Positions 41,465 through 50,162 are shown, numbered from the stretch's first letter. The stretch is DNA of 64,000 nt from Clostridiales bacterium (GCA_022764045.1 JALERU010000028.1:42909-106908), one strand, 5' to 3'. Translations and numbers: made by a program. Notes: generated from the letters alone by a model not told the origin.

Positions 41465-42760
41465 TTACAGATCGCAGGCCACCAGATCCGCAAAGGTCTG
41501 CCGGCGGACCGCCAGGCGGGCCTTGCCCCCGGCCACCATCACCAGGGCCGGGCGGCACAGGCGGTTGTAGTTGGAGGCCATGGTGAAGTTATAGGCCCCC
41601 GTGGTAAGGACGGCCAGCAGATCGTCCCGCCGGGGCTGGGGCAGGAGGATGTTCTCCTGGATCAGGTCGCCGCTCTCGCAGCAGCGGCCGGCCAGCGTAC
41701 ACCGGAAGTCCCGGGGGTCGTTCATCCGGCTGGCGGGCAGCACGGTGTAGGGGGCGTGGTAGAGGGCATAGCGGGGGTTATCGGTCATGCCGCCGTTCAC
41801 GGTGACATAGCTGCGGTAGCCCTCGATGGTCTTCACACCCCCCACCCGGTAGAGGGTGAGGCCGGCGTTGGCCACAATACTCCGGCCGGGCTCCAGCAGG
41901 ACCCGGGGCACAGGGTAGTCTTTTTCCTCACAGCCCCGGCGCAGATGCTCCGATAGGGCCTTGATGTTGCCGGGGATGTCCACCACAGGGTCGCTCTCCT
42001 GATAGCGCGCGCCGAAGCCGCCCCCCAGGTTCAGGGTCTTCACCACAAAGCCGTGGGCCCGGCGCATGGCCTGGGCAAAGTCCAGGAGGATGTCCACCGC
42101 GTCGCAGAAGGGCTCCGCCTCAAAAATCTGGGAGCCGATGTGGCTGTGGAAGCCCTCCACCTCCAGATGTTCCCTGGACAGGGCGTCGGCCACGAACCGG
42201 GCAGCCTGTCCCGTCTCGATGGGCACACCGAACTGGCAGTCGATGCGCCCGGTGTTGATGGCCTGGAGGGTGTGGGGGTCAATGCCCGGGGTCACCCGCA
42301 GCAGGACCCGCTGGCGCATCCCCCGCCGGCCGGCGGCTTCATCCAGCCGGGCCAGCTCCTGGTGGTTGTCCACGATGAAGCAGCCCACCCCGCTGTCCAG
42401 GGCATAGGCGATGTCCTCGTCGGTCTTGTTGTTGCCGTGGAAGTAGAGCCTGTCCGCCGGGAAGCCCCCCGCTAAGGCGGTGTAGATCTCCCCAGGGGAG
42501 ACCACGTCGGCTCCCATGCCCTCCTCCTCCAGCACGGGATACAGGCTCTTGAAGCACAGGGCCTTCCCCGCGAAGAGGGGCATGGAGCCCTGGGGCATAT
42601 GTTCCCGGAGGGCGGTCACATAGGTCCGGCAGTTGGCACGGACCTGATCCTCGTCCAGCACATACAGGGGGGCGCCGAACTCCCCGGCCAGGTCCACAGC
42701 GTCCAGGCCGCCGATGGTCAGGTGGCCTTGGCTGTTGATTCCCAGATTGTCATATAACAT
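41465..42760 (-). CDS. lysA: Diaminopimelate decarboxylase
   Basis: Catalyses the last step of lysine synthesis, meso-DAP to L-lysine, with PLP. The 431-residue fold type III enzyme has the PLP lysine in LFAGKALCFKSL, the HSHIGSQIF and NLGGGFGARY phosphate-binding region, and the EPGRSIVANAGLTL and CESGDLI motifs (the latter carrying the active-site Cys of the dimer partner). Third gene of the lysine-riboswitch-controlled dapA-dapB-lysA operon. Confidence 0.96.
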   Translation of the reverse strand: MLYDNLGINSQGHLTIGGLDAVDLAGEFGAPLYVLDEDQVRANCRTYVTALREHMPQGSMPLFAGKALCFKSLYPVLEEEGMGADVVSPGEIYTALAGGFPADRLYFHGNNKTDEDIAYALDSGVGCFIVDNHQELARLDEAAGRRGMRQRVLLRVTPGIDPHTLQAINTGRIDCQFGVPIETGQAARFVADALSREHLEVEGFHSHIGSQIFEAEPFCDAVDILLDFAQAMRRAHGFVVKTLNLGGGFGARYQESDPVVDIPGNIKALSEHLRRGCEEKDYPVPRVLLEPGRSIVANAGLTLYRVGGVKTIEGYRSYVTVNGGMTDNPRYALYHAPYTVLPASRMNDPRDFRCTLAGRCCESGDLIQENILLPQPRRDDLLAVLTTGAYNFTMASNYNRLCRPALVMVAGGKARLAVRRQTFADLVACDL

Positions 42761-42790
42761 AGGTCATTCCTGTCTTTCTTGGTTTCTCTT

Positions 42791-43519
42791 TCACGGACCC
42801 AGCAGGTCGTCCATGTGATACAGCCCCGCGGGCTGGCCCACCAGGAAGTCCGCCGCCGTCAAAGCGCCCTCGGCGAAGAGGGCCCGGTCGTGGGCCTGGT
42901 GCTTCAGGGTGATGGTCTGGCTGTCGGTGGCAAAGATCACCTCATGCTCCCCCACCACGTTGCCCATGCGCAGGGCGTGGATGCCGATCTCGTTGGGCTG
43001 GCGCTTGTGGTGGCCGGCGCGGCCAAAGACGTACGCTGCATCGGGCCGCTTGGCCTTCACCGCGTCGGCCAGGAGGAGAGCGGTGCCGCTGGGGGCATCG
43101 GCCTTCCGGTTGTGGTGGGCCTCCACAATCTCCACGTCGCAGCCGCCGAAGATGGCTGCTGCCTGGCCCACCAGCCGGGCCAGCAGCGCCACGCCGATGG
43201 ACATATTATAGGACTGGAAGACGGGAACGGACTTGGCCCCGTCCTCAATTTTCTGAAATTCCTCGGGGGTGTAGCCTGTGGTGGCCGCCACCAGGGGCAG
43301 TCCCCGGTGGACGCAGTAGTCCACCACCTCGACTGCCCCGGCGTGGTTGGAGAAGTCAATGACCACGTCCGCCGGGCCAGTGTAGTCGGCCAGATGGGCG
43401 TAGCAGCCCGCCCCGCCGGCGGGGTCCACGGCGGCGGCCAGGGTGTGGCCCTCCTCCTGGACCAGGCGGCAGACCTCCTGGCCCATCCGCCCAAGGGCAC
43501 CGTTTACGATGATGTTCAT
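42791..43519 (-). CDS. dapB: 4-hydroxy-tetrahydrodipicolinate reductase
   Basis: Reduces HTPA to tetrahydrodipicolinate in the DAP/lysine pathway. 242 residues: the N-terminal NAD(P)-binding VNGALGRMGQEVCRL (GxxGxxG), VVIDFSNHAG, then the catalytic EIVEAHHNRKADAPSGTALLLAD (His and Lys of the active site). It lies between dapA and lysA with 15- and 30-base gaps. Confidence 0.96.
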   Translation of the reverse strand: MNIIVNGALGRMGQEVCRLVQEEGHTLAAAVDPAGGAGCYAHLADYTGPADVVIDFSNHAGAVEVVDYCVHRGLPLVAATTGYTPEEFQKIEDGAKSVPVFQSYNMSIGVALLARLVGQAAAIFGGCDVEIVEAHHNRKADAPSGTALLLADAVKAKRPDAAYVFGRAGHHKRQPNEIGIHALRMGNVVGEHEVIFATDSQTITLKHQAHDRALFAEGALTAADFLVGQPAGLYHMDDLLGP

Positions 43520-43534
43520 AGGGGCCTGCCTCTC

Positions 43535-44428
43535 TTACACCTGGATGCCCAGGGCGCGCATCCGCTGGAGCATCACCTGGTAGTGGTCCTCTTCCATGGG
43601 GACCAGGGGCAGGCGGAGGTAGTTCTCACAGAAGCCCATGGCGGCCATGGCGGCCTTCACGGGAATGGGGTTGCTCTCGCAGAACAGGGAGCGGATGAGG
43701 GGCATAAACTCACACTGGAGCTTCGCCGCCCCCGCCACGTCCCCGGCAAAGAACTTGTCAGTGATAGCCACGGTCTGGGCGGGGATCACGTTGGAGAGGA
43801 CTGAGATGCACCCCGCACCCCCCATGGACAGGATGGGGACGATCTGGTCGTCGTTGCCGGAGTAGATGTCCAGCTGATCCCCCACCAGAGAGAAGGTCTC
43901 CACGATCTTGGAGATGTCGCTGTTGGCCTCCTTGATGGCGGCGATGTTGGGGTGCTGGGCCAGCTTCACATAGGTGGCCGGCTCAATGCCGATACCGGTG
44001 CGGGAGGGCACGTTGTACAGAATCAGGGGCTTGGTGCTGGCGTCGGCGATGGTGTTATACATCTTCACCAGGCCGTTCTGGGTGGTCTTGTTATAGTAAG
44101 GGGTCACCACCAGCACCGCGTCGGCCCCGTCGGCGCAGGCGCTCTTGGTGAGCTCCACGGCGTAGTCGGTCTCGTTGGAGCCGGTGCCGGCGATGACGGG
44201 CACCCGGCCGTTCACCCGCTCGCAGGCGTAGGCGATGGCCCGGCGGTGCTCGGCGTCGGTGAGGGTAGAGCTCTCGCCGGTGGTGCCGCAGATGACCAGG
44301 GCGTTGATCCCCTGGGCAATCTGCCAGTCGATGACCTTGCCAAAGCGGTCATAGTCGATGCCGGCGGGGGTGGTGGGGGTGATGAGGGCGGTGGCGATGC
44401 CTCTGAAAATCGGGTTCTGCTGTCTCAT
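43535..44428 (-). CDS. dapA: 4-hydroxy-tetrahydrodipicolinate synthase
   Basis: Condenses pyruvate with aspartate semialdehyde, the first committed step to DAP and lysine. The 297-residue TIM barrel has GTTGESSTL (49-57), catalytic Tyr138 in LYNVPSRTG and Schiff-base Lys166 in AAIKEANSD. The open frame continues to 44590 through the riboswitch leader, but ATG 44428 follows AGGAGG by 8 bases and gives the true start MRQQNPIFRG. First gene of the operon. The downstream DAP-forming steps are not in this window. Confidence 0.97.
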   Translation of the reverse strand: MRQQNPIFRGIATALITPTTPAGIDYDRFGKVIDWQIAQGINALVICGTTGESSTLTDAEHRRAIAYACERVNGRVPVIAGTGSNETDYAVELTKSACADGADAVLVVTPYYNKTTQNGLVKMYNTIADASTKPLILYNVPSRTGIGIEPATYVKLAQHPNIAAIKEANSDISKIVETFSLVGDQLDIYSGNDDQIVPILSMGGAGCISVLSNVIPAQTVAITDKFFAGDVAGAAKLQCEFMPLIRSLFCESNPIPVKAAMAAMGFCENYLRLPLVPMEEDHYQVMLQRMRALGIQV

Positions 44429-44491
44429 AGTTGGTTCCTCCTGCATATTTTCAATGTCCTGCCCGATCTCCCTGCGCCCAAAAATGGCAAC

Positions 44492-44530
44492 AAAAAAATC
44501 AAGCAAGCTATGCGGGGATAGCTGCTTGAT
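44492..44530 (-). terminator. Intrinsic terminator of the lysine riboswitch
   Basis: Minus-strand ATCAAGCAGCTAT pairs with ATAGCTTGCTTGAT and is followed by a run of seven T. It lies between the lysine aptamer and dapA. Confidence 0.92.
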
Positions 44531-44570
44531 AACATCACATAGGCCGCCGGCAACCGCCGGGGCGCTGGTA

Positions 44571-44747
44571 TCAAGGATAGCCCTCCGCAAATTTTACCAT
44601 TTGCGACAGTCGGGCAACTCTTAGTTTGCCCGCCCAGGCCGGCCTTCCTTGCAGCGAAGACCGCCTTCGGCGTCCACCCCTTTCCCCGGCCCTGCCCTGC
44701 ACGGCATTGGCACCGGTTACTCTTGGTGAAACGCGCCTCTATCTCTG
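44571..44747 (-). promoter_or_regulatory. Lysine riboswitch (L box)
   Basis: The minus-strand leader of dapA shows the L-box landmarks in order: GATAGAGGCGCG, AAGAGTAACC, GGGGAAAGGGGTGGACGCCGAAGG (read in parts), a GGGCAA...TTGCCC hairpin, and the closing GGAGGGCTATCC. Terminal P1 forms between GATAG and CTATC. Lysine binding is expected to favour the downstream terminator and shut off dapA-dapB-lysA. Confidence 0.93.
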
Positions 44748-44756
44748 GTTTCTCCT

Positions 44757-44785
44757 ATGATATTGCGTTTGCCCGGGTTTGTCAA
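44757..44785 (-). promoter_or_regulatory. Promoter of the dapA-dapB-lysA operon
   Basis: Minus-strand TTGACA (44785-44780), a 17-base spacer and TATCAT (44762-44757), just upstream of the lysine aptamer. Confidence 0.85.
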
Positions 44786-44840
44786 GGGGAAATCTCGGGG
44801 GTTCTTCACAAAAAAGCCAACTCCGTGGGGCAGAAATTCC

Positions 44841-44869
44841 GTGACAAGGGGCGATCCCTGTGGTAAAAT
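44841..44869 (+). promoter_or_regulatory. Promoter for the small acidic protein
   Basis: GTGACA (44841-44846), a 17-base spacer and TAAAAT (44864-44869), 40 bases upstream of the start codon. Confidence 0.72.
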
Positions 44870-44909
44870 AGGCACACTTGGTACCATTCTCACGAAAAGG
44901 AGATTCCCC

Positions 44910-45161
44910 ATGGACAAGTTTTCCAAAGACTTTGGCAACCTGGGCTCCCAGGACGATTTCGACCTGCTCTCCCTGGGCTTCTCCCTGGGGGAGGAGGAAC
45001 CGGCCGGCGAGGAGGCCGACGACGAGCCCAAAATCAACCCCCTCCACGACATGGACAGCCTGGAGTTCCTGCTCTGGGTGGAAGAGGAGGCCCAGCGGGA
45101 GATCGCCCGCCGGAAGGCGGAACCCCAAAAAGAGGAATCGGCCCAACCGCCAAAGCCTTAA
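44910..45161 (+). CDS. Small acidic protein of unknown function
   Basis: An 83-residue, strongly acidic soluble protein with no recognisable domain. It begins MDKFSKDFGNLGSQDDFDL, has an acidic middle (EEEPAGEEADDEPK) and a helical DSLEFLLWVEEEAQREIAR segment. It is supported as a real gene by AAAAGGAG 7 to 8 bases before ATG 44910, a promoter and a strong terminator of its own. It sits between the lysine operon and the metal ATPase; no functional link is evident. Confidence 0.75.
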   Translation: MDKFSKDFGNLGSQDDFDLLSLGFSLGEEEPAGEEADDEPKINPLHDMDSLEFLLWVEEEAQREIARRKAEPQKEESAQPPKP

Positions 45162-45171
45162 CCCATGCTAA

Positions 45172-45208
45172 AAACCAGCGCGGCTTTCTTCGCCGCGCTG
45201 GTTTTTCT
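45172..45208 (+). terminator. Terminator after the small acidic protein
   Basis: AAACCAGCGCGGC pairs with GCCGCGCTGGTTT and continues TTCTTC. It may also serve the converging P-type ATPase gene from the other side. Confidence 0.88.
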
Positions 45209-45231
45209 TCTCTTCCGGCCCTCAGACGACC

Positions 45232-47115
45232 TTACAGATTTTTCACAAACAGCGCCCGGATGGCGTTGAGCACGGCCAGCACCATCACGCCCACGTCGGC
45301 AAAGATGGCCAGCCACATGTTGGCGATACCCAGGGCGCCCAGCACCAGGCAGATCCCCTTCACCCCCAGGGCGAAGGCGATGTTTTGATAGACGATCCGC
45401 AAGCACTTTCGGGAGATGCGGATGGCCTTGGCGATCTTCAGGGGATCGTCGTCCATCAGCACCACGTCGGCGGCCTCGATGGCAGCGTCGGAACCCATGG
45501 CCCCCATGGCGATGCCGATGTCCGCCCGGGAGAGGACGGGGGCGTCGTTGATGCCGTCCCCCACAAAGGCCAGCTTTTTCCGGGAGGTCTTGCTCCGGAG
45601 CAGTTCCTCCACCTTTTCCACCTTGTCGGCGGGGAGGAGCTGGCTGTAGACCTGGTCCACTCCCAGCTCCCCGGCCACCTGGCGGGCCACGGCCTCGGTG
45701 TCGCCGGTGAGCATCACGGTCTTCTCCACCCCCGCCCTTTTCAGAGCGGCCATGGCAGCCTTGGCAGTAGGCTTGATGACATCGGCGATGAGAATATGGC
45801 CGGCGTAGGCCCCGTCCACCGCCAGGTGGATTACGGTGCCCACCTGATGGCAGGGGGCAAACTCCACCCCCTGGCGGACCATCAGCTTGTCGTTGCCTGC
45901 GGCCACCTGGCGGCCGTCCACCTGGGCCAGGACCCCGTGGCCGGCGATCTCCTGGATCTGGCCCACCCTTTTCCGGTCCAGCTCCTTGCCATAGGCCTGC
46001 TGGAGGCTCTTGCTGATGGGGTGGGAGGAGGCGCTCTCGGCCAGGGCGGCGTACTCCAGCAGCTGCTCCTCTCCTATGGCGGCGTGGTGAATCCCCACCA
46101 CCTCAAAGGTCCCCTGGGTCAGGGTGCCCGTCTTGTCAAAGACCACGCAGCCCGTCTGGGACAGGATCTCCAGATAGTTGGAGCCCTTCACCAAAACGCC
46201 GGCCTTGCTGGCCCCGCCAATCCCGGCGAAAAAGCTCAGAGGGATGCTGATGACCAGGGCGCAGGGGCAACTGATGACCAGGAAGGTCAGAGCCCGGTAG
46301 ATCCAGTCTCCCCAGGCCGGCGCCAGCCCCAGGGCCAGCATCCGCACCAGAGGAGGCAGGATGGCCAAGGCCAGAGCGCTGTAGCACACCGCCGGGGTAT
46401 AGATCCGGGCAAAGCGGGAAATGAAGTCCTCCGACCGGGACTTCCGGGAGCTGGCGTTCTCCACCAGATCCAAAATCTGGGAGACCGTGGACTCCCCAAA
46501 CTCCTTGGTGGTGCGGATTTTCAGCAGGCCCGTGAGATTGACGCAGCCGCTGATGATCTCCTCCCCCGCCTGGACCTCCCGGGGCAGGCTCTCCCCGGTG
46601 AGGGCGCTGGTGTTCAGGGTGGAGCTTCCCTCCACCACCACCCCGTCCAGGGGGACCTTTTCCCCGGGCTGGACCAGGATGATGGAGCCGGGCTCCACCT
46701 CGTCGGGGTCCACCCGGGTCACCTGGCCCTCTGCCTCCAGGTTGGCGTAGTCCGGGCGAATGTCCATGAGCTCGCTGATGTTCCGGCGGCTCCTGCCCAC
46801 GGCGTAGCTCTGGAACCACTCGCCGATCTGGTAGAAGAGCATCACCGCCACCGCCTCGGTGTAATCCCCGCCCCCGGTGATGGCCACGGCCATGGCCCCC
46901 AGGGTGGCCACCGCCATGAGGAAGCACTCGTCAAAGGGCTGGCGGTTGGCAACTCCCTTGGCGGCCTTGCGCAGAATGTCATAGCCGATGATCAGATAGG
47001 GCACCAGATAGGCCACAAACCGCATCCAGCCGGTCAGGGGGGTGAAGTGCAGGCCGATCATCAGAGCCGCCGCCAACAGGATTCGGGAAAGCATGATTTG
47101 CTGTTTTCTGTTCAT
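45232..47115 (-). CDS. Heavy-metal translocating P-type ATPase (P1B)
   Basis: A 627-residue metal efflux pump. Eight membrane segments are expected, with SCPCAL in the sixth (CPC motif, typical of Zn/Cd/Pb and Cu pumps). Catalytic blocks: TGES (NTSALTGESLP), phosphorylation DKTGTLT, HP motif (ESASSHPIS) and hinge GDGINDAP. There is no N-terminal HMA domain; a separate HMA protein is encoded just upstream. CPC plus the ArsR-type operator points to Zn/Cd rather than Cu, but this is inference. Same strand as the HMA gene, 90 bases apart. Confidence 0.95.
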   Translation of the reverse strand: MNRKQQIMLSRILLAAALMIGLHFTPLTGWMRFVAYLVPYLIIGYDILRKAAKGVANRQPFDECFLMAVATLGAMAVAITGGGDYTEAVAVMLFYQIGEWFQSYAVGRSRRNISELMDIRPDYANLEAEGQVTRVDPDEVEPGSIILVQPGEKVPLDGVVVEGSSTLNTSALTGESLPREVQAGEEIISGCVNLTGLLKIRTTKEFGESTVSQILDLVENASSRKSRSEDFISRFARIYTPAVCYSALALAILPPLVRMLALGLAPAWGDWIYRALTFLVISCPCALVISIPLSFFAGIGGASKAGVLVKGSNYLEILSQTGCVVFDKTGTLTQGTFEVVGIHHAAIGEEQLLEYAALAESASSHPISKSLQQAYGKELDRKRVGQIQEIAGHGVLAQVDGRQVAAGNDKLMVRQGVEFAPCHQVGTVIHLAVDGAYAGHILIADVIKPTAKAAMAALKRAGVEKTVMLTGDTEAVARQVAGELGVDQVYSQLLPADKVEKVEELLRSKTSRKKLAFVGDGINDAPVLSRADIGIAMGAMGSDAAIEAADVVLMDDDPLKIAKAIRISRKCLRIVYQNIAFALGVKGICLVLGALGIANMWLAIFADVGVMVLAVLNAIRALFVKNL

Positions 47116-47205
47116 AGTCTCGCGCTCCTTACGTGCCTGTGCCGCCGCTGCCCTCCCGCCGGCAGGGCCGGGGGGAGGGCAGCGGCAAACACAGAGCGGG
47201 TTTCT

Positions 47206-47424
47206 TTACAGGAAGATTTCGCAGTCATCCTCCACTTTTTTGCAGTTTTCCCGCACCTGGGTCATGACCGCCTTGGGGTCCTGCCCCTCTTCAAACTCCA
47301 CGTTCATTTTCAGGGTCATAAAGTTCACCACAGCCCCCTTCACGCCGGGGGTCTTGTTGGCGGCCTCCTCCATCTTGTTGGCGCAGTTGGCGCAGTCCAC
47401 GTCGATCTTATAAGTCTTCTTCAT
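47206..47424 (-). CDS. HMA-domain metallochaperone-like protein
   Basis: A 72-residue ferredoxin-like HMA domain. It has the metal site DVDCANCANKME (CxxC) and typical beta-alpha-beta-beta-alpha-beta spacing (GVKGAVVNFMTLKMNVEFEEG). It probably hands metal to the downstream ATPase, which lacks an HMA domain of its own. A second Cys pair near the C-terminus (ENCKKVEDDCEIFL) is unusual and could add a ligand. ATG 47424 follows GGAGAGG. First gene of the metal operon behind the palindromic operator. Confidence 0.92.
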   Translation of the reverse strand: MKKTYKIDVDCANCANKMEEAANKTPGVKGAVVNFMTLKMNVEFEEGQDPKAVMTQVRENCKKVEDDCEIFL

Positions 47425-47459
47425 GGGGGTCCTCTCCTTCTTGGTCTTGATTTTTATAT

Positions 47460-47479
47460 AGTTGAATGTTTGTTCAACT
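47460..47479 (-). promoter_or_regulatory. ArsR/SmtB-type metal-sensor operator
   Basis: The perfect inverted repeat AGTTGAA-N6-TTCAACT contains the TTGAA-N6-TTCAA pattern of CadC/CzrA-like operators. A TATATA -10-like box overlaps its downstream edge, 36 bases before the HMA start codon. A repressor bound here would block the metal operon. No ArsR gene is in this window. Confidence 0.65.
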
Positions 47480-47592
47480 GTTGTATCTCGATCATACCAT
47501 GCCCGCCTGAAAAGTCAACGGCTTTTCCCCCAGTCCTTCCGTTTGGAGGAAACGAATTTCCAAATGGAGCAACGAAGGAGAAAAAACCAACC

Positions 47593-47622
47593 TTGTATGG
47601 TCTGCCCCCCTTGTGATAAAAT
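47593..47622 (+). promoter_or_regulatory. Promoter for the AraC-family gene
   Basis: TTGTAT (47593-47598), an 18-base spacer and TAAAAT (47617-47622), 32 bases upstream of the start codon. Confidence 0.6.
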
Positions 47623-47653
47623 ACCCAAAGAAACCGAAGGGGAGGACCACACC

Positions 47654-48616
47654 ATGAAGGATGATTGGATCAAAGCCATTGAGCAGACCCTGGAGGGCAT
47701 CCCCCAAGGCTGTCTGGCGGAGGGGGGACCGCCCCACCCCATTCCCCATTGGACGGGCCGGGGCCGGATGGAGACCTTTTCCCTCTTCCCCGGCCTCACC
47801 CTCTCCCACCTGTGCTTCCAGGGGGAGGAATTTCCCCACCACCACGACGCCCAACAGGCCGCCCTGGAGATCACCCACTGCCGCCGGGGCCGGGTGGGCT
47901 GGGCCATGAAGGAGGGCCTCACCCTCTATCTGGGGCCCGGCGACCTCTCCCTCCACCCCATGGACTGCTGCGCCCACTCCCTGCTCCGCTTTCCTCTGTC
48001 CTATTACGAGGGTTTTTCCCTCTCCCTGGACCCAGAGGTCCTGGCGTCCTCTCTGCCACCCGCTCTGGCCCAGGGGGGCTTTGTGCCCCAGAGGCTGCTC
48101 CAGGTGTTTTGCCCCCAGGGCCGTCCCGCCACCCTCACCGCCCGGGCGGAGCTGGACCACATCTTTCTCCCCCTTTACGACCTGCCCCCCACGCTCCGTC
48201 TTCCCTATTATACCCTAAAGGCCCAGGAGCTTTTCCTCTACCTCTCCCGGCAGGAGGCCCCCGGAGAAAAACCCTCCAACCAATACCTGTCCCAGCAGGT
48301 GGAGACCGTCCGGGCCATCCACGACCAGCTCATGGCCCACCCCCATCAGCGCCCCACCATCGAGGCCTTGGCCAAGGAGCACCACATGAACACCTCCACC
48401 CTGAAGGCCGTCTTCAAGGCGGTCTACGGCCAGCCCATCGCCGCCCACATGAAGCACCACCGGATGCAGCAGGCCGCCCGCCTGCTGCGGGAGACCGACC
48501 TGAGCGTAGGGGAGATCGCCCAGCAGATGGGCTATGAAAACCAGAGCAAATTTTCCAAGGTCTTCCGGGATACCTTCCAGACCCTTCCCACGGAATACCG
48601 GAAGCAAAAAACCTGA
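47654..48616 (+). CDS. AraC-family transcriptional regulator
   Basis: A 320-residue regulator. The N-terminal region (about 1-215) is a beta-rich sensor with a His cluster (EEFPHHHDAQQAALEITHC) and several Cys. The C-terminal AraC DNA-binding domain (about 225-315) has two helix-turn-helices: IEALAKEHHMNTSTLKAVFK and VGEIAQQMGYENQSKFSKVF. The PchR-like layout is often linked to metal or siderophore genes. ATG 47654 follows GGGGAGG by 9 bases. It is divergent from the metal-ATPase operon, so it could regulate it, but the operator there looks ArsR-like. Confidence 0.92.
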   Translation: MKDDWIKAIEQTLEGIPQGCLAEGGPPHPIPHWTGRGRMETFSLFPGLTLSHLCFQGEEFPHHHDAQQAALEITHCRRGRVGWAMKEGLTLYLGPGDLSLHPMDCCAHSLLRFPLSYYEGFSLSLDPEVLASSLPPALAQGGFVPQRLLQVFCPQGRPATLTARAELDHIFLPLYDLPPTLRLPYYTLKAQELFLYLSRQEAPGEKPSNQYLSQQVETVRAIHDQLMAHPHQRPTIEALAKEHHMNTSTLKAVFKAVYGQPIAAHMKHHRMQQAARLLRETDLSVGEIAQQMGYENQSKFSKVFRDTFQTLPTEYRKQKT

Positions 48617-48690
48617 CCCGAACCGCCGTGGCAGGCGGCTTCCGGGGCCAATCCTCTGTTGTTTGGCGGCAATGGCCCCCTGACCCTGCC

Positions 48691-48719
48691 TTGACCCCCG
48701 GTTCCCTGCATAGTATAAT
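48691..48719 (+). promoter_or_regulatory. Promoter for the CNNM/CorC-like gene
   Basis: TTGACC (48691-48696), a 17-base spacer and TATAAT (48714-48719), 48 bases upstream of the start codon. Confidence 0.82.
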
Positions 48720-48766
48720 TTGAATATCTTCCCCGTCGGGAAACAGACAGGAGGCGACCCTTTATC

Positions 48767-50083
48767 ATGCAAGCCCCCGCCCTTTGGCCCCTTTTGCTCC
48801 AAGTGATCCTCATCGCCCTCAACGCGGTTTTCGCCTGCGCGGAGATCGCCGTCATCTCCGTCAACGACAACAAGCTGGCCCAGTTGGTGGCCCAGGGGGA
48901 CAAACGGGCCCTCCGCCTGGCCCGGCTCACCAGCCGCCCCGCCCAGTTTTTGGCCACCATTCAAATCGCCATCACTCTGTCGGGCTTTCTGGGCAGCGCC
49001 TTTGCCGCGGATAACTTCTCTGACCAGTTGGCCGCCCTCCTGGTGCGGGCCGGGGTCCCTCTGTCCGAAAAGGCCCTGGACACCATCGCCGTGGTTCTCA
49101 TCACCCTGCTGCTGTCCTATTTTACCCTGGTGTTCGGGGAGCTGGTCCCCAAGCGCCTGGCCATGAAAAAGTCCGAATCCCTGGCCCTGGGGCTGTCCAC
49201 CCTCATCTCGGCCATCTCCACCCTCTTTGCCCCCATCGTGGCCATTCTCACCGCCTCCACCAACGGCATCCTCCGCCTGCTGGGCATTGACCCCAGCGCC
49301 GACGAGGAGGAGGTCAGCGAGGAGGAGATCAAAATGATGGTGGACCGGGGCAGCCAAAAGGGGGTCTTCGACTCAGCCACCAAGGAGTTTATTACCAACA
49401 TCTTCGAGTTTGACGACCGCACCGTGGGGGAGTTTGCCACCCACCGCACCGAGCTGGACCTGCTCTGGACCAATCAGACCGTGGACACCTGGAAGCAGAT
49501 TCTCTTGGATACCCGCCACACCCGCTACCCCGTCTGCGACGGCTCGGTAGACCAGGTCATCGGGATTTTAGACGCCCGGGACTTTTTCCGCTTCCAGGAC
49601 AGCACCCTGCAGGAGGTCCTGGAAGGGGCCGTGAAGCCCGCCTTTTTCGTCCCCGAAACCGTCAAGGCCGACGTCCTCTTCCAGCAGATGAAGGGCCGCC
49701 GGACCTACTACGCTGTGGTCCTGGACGAACACGGCGGCATGCTGGGCGTGGTCACCATCCGGGACCTGCTGGAGCAGTTGGTGGGCGAGATCCAGCAGGA
49801 GGGGGAGCTGCCTGAGATCGAAGCCCTGGAGGGGGGCACCTGGCGCATCCAGGGCTCCGCCCCCTTGGACGACGTAGCCCGGGCCCTGGGAATCCCCCTC
49901 CCCCTGGAGGAATATGAGACCTTCGGAGGCTACGTCTTCGGCCTCTACGGCTCCGTGCCCCAGGACGGCCGCAGGGTGGGCCTGAAAACCGACCACTTGG
50001 AAATCCAAATGACCCGCATTCAGCAGCACCGGCTGGAGGAAGCTCTGGTCACCCTTCTCCCCGCCCCGGAGCAGGCCCCTTGA
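48767..50083 (+). CDS. CNNM/CorC (hemolysin C) family transporter-like protein
   Basis: A 438-residue protein with an N-terminal DUF21/CNNM membrane domain (about 1-165, four hydrophobic segments; LLQVILIALNAVFACAEIAV and FGELVPKRLAMKKSE), then two CBS domains (about 205-330; VVLDEHGGMLGVVTIRDLLE), and a C-terminal CorC-HlyC domain (FGGYVFGLYGSVPQDG). The family exports Mg2+ or affects divalent cation and sodium balance; the hemolysin name is historical. ATG 48767 follows AGGAGG. Monocistronic, with its own promoter and terminator. Confidence 0.94.
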   Translation: MQAPALWPLLLQVILIALNAVFACAEIAVISVNDNKLAQLVAQGDKRALRLARLTSRPAQFLATIQIAITLSGFLGSAFAADNFSDQLAALLVRAGVPLSEKALDTIAVVLITLLLSYFTLVFGELVPKRLAMKKSESLALGLSTLISAISTLFAPIVAILTASTNGILRLLGIDPSADEEEVSEEEIKMMVDRGSQKGVFDSATKEFITNIFEFDDRTVGEFATHRTELDLLWTNQTVDTWKQILLDTRHTRYPVCDGSVDQVIGILDARDFFRFQDSTLQEVLEGAVKPAFFVPETVKADVLFQQMKGRRTYYAVVLDEHGGMLGVVTIRDLLEQLVGEIQQEGELPEIEALEGGTWRIQGSAPLDDVARALGIPLPLEEYETFGGYVFGLYGSVPQDGRRVGLKTDHLEIQMTRIQQHRLEEALVTLLPAPEQAP

Positions 50084-50126
50084 CTTCCCCCGGCGGGTAT
50101 GATATGGTAACCCTGTCACGGGCAGC

Positions 50127-50162
50127 AAAGTGTGTAGAATTGCAACGTTCTACACACTTTTC
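50127..50162 (+). terminator. Terminator after the CNNM/CorC-like gene
   Basis: AAAGTGTGTAGAA pairs perfectly with TTCTACACACTTT around an 8-base loop, followed by TCC. The T run is short, so efficiency is uncertain. Confidence 0.7.
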
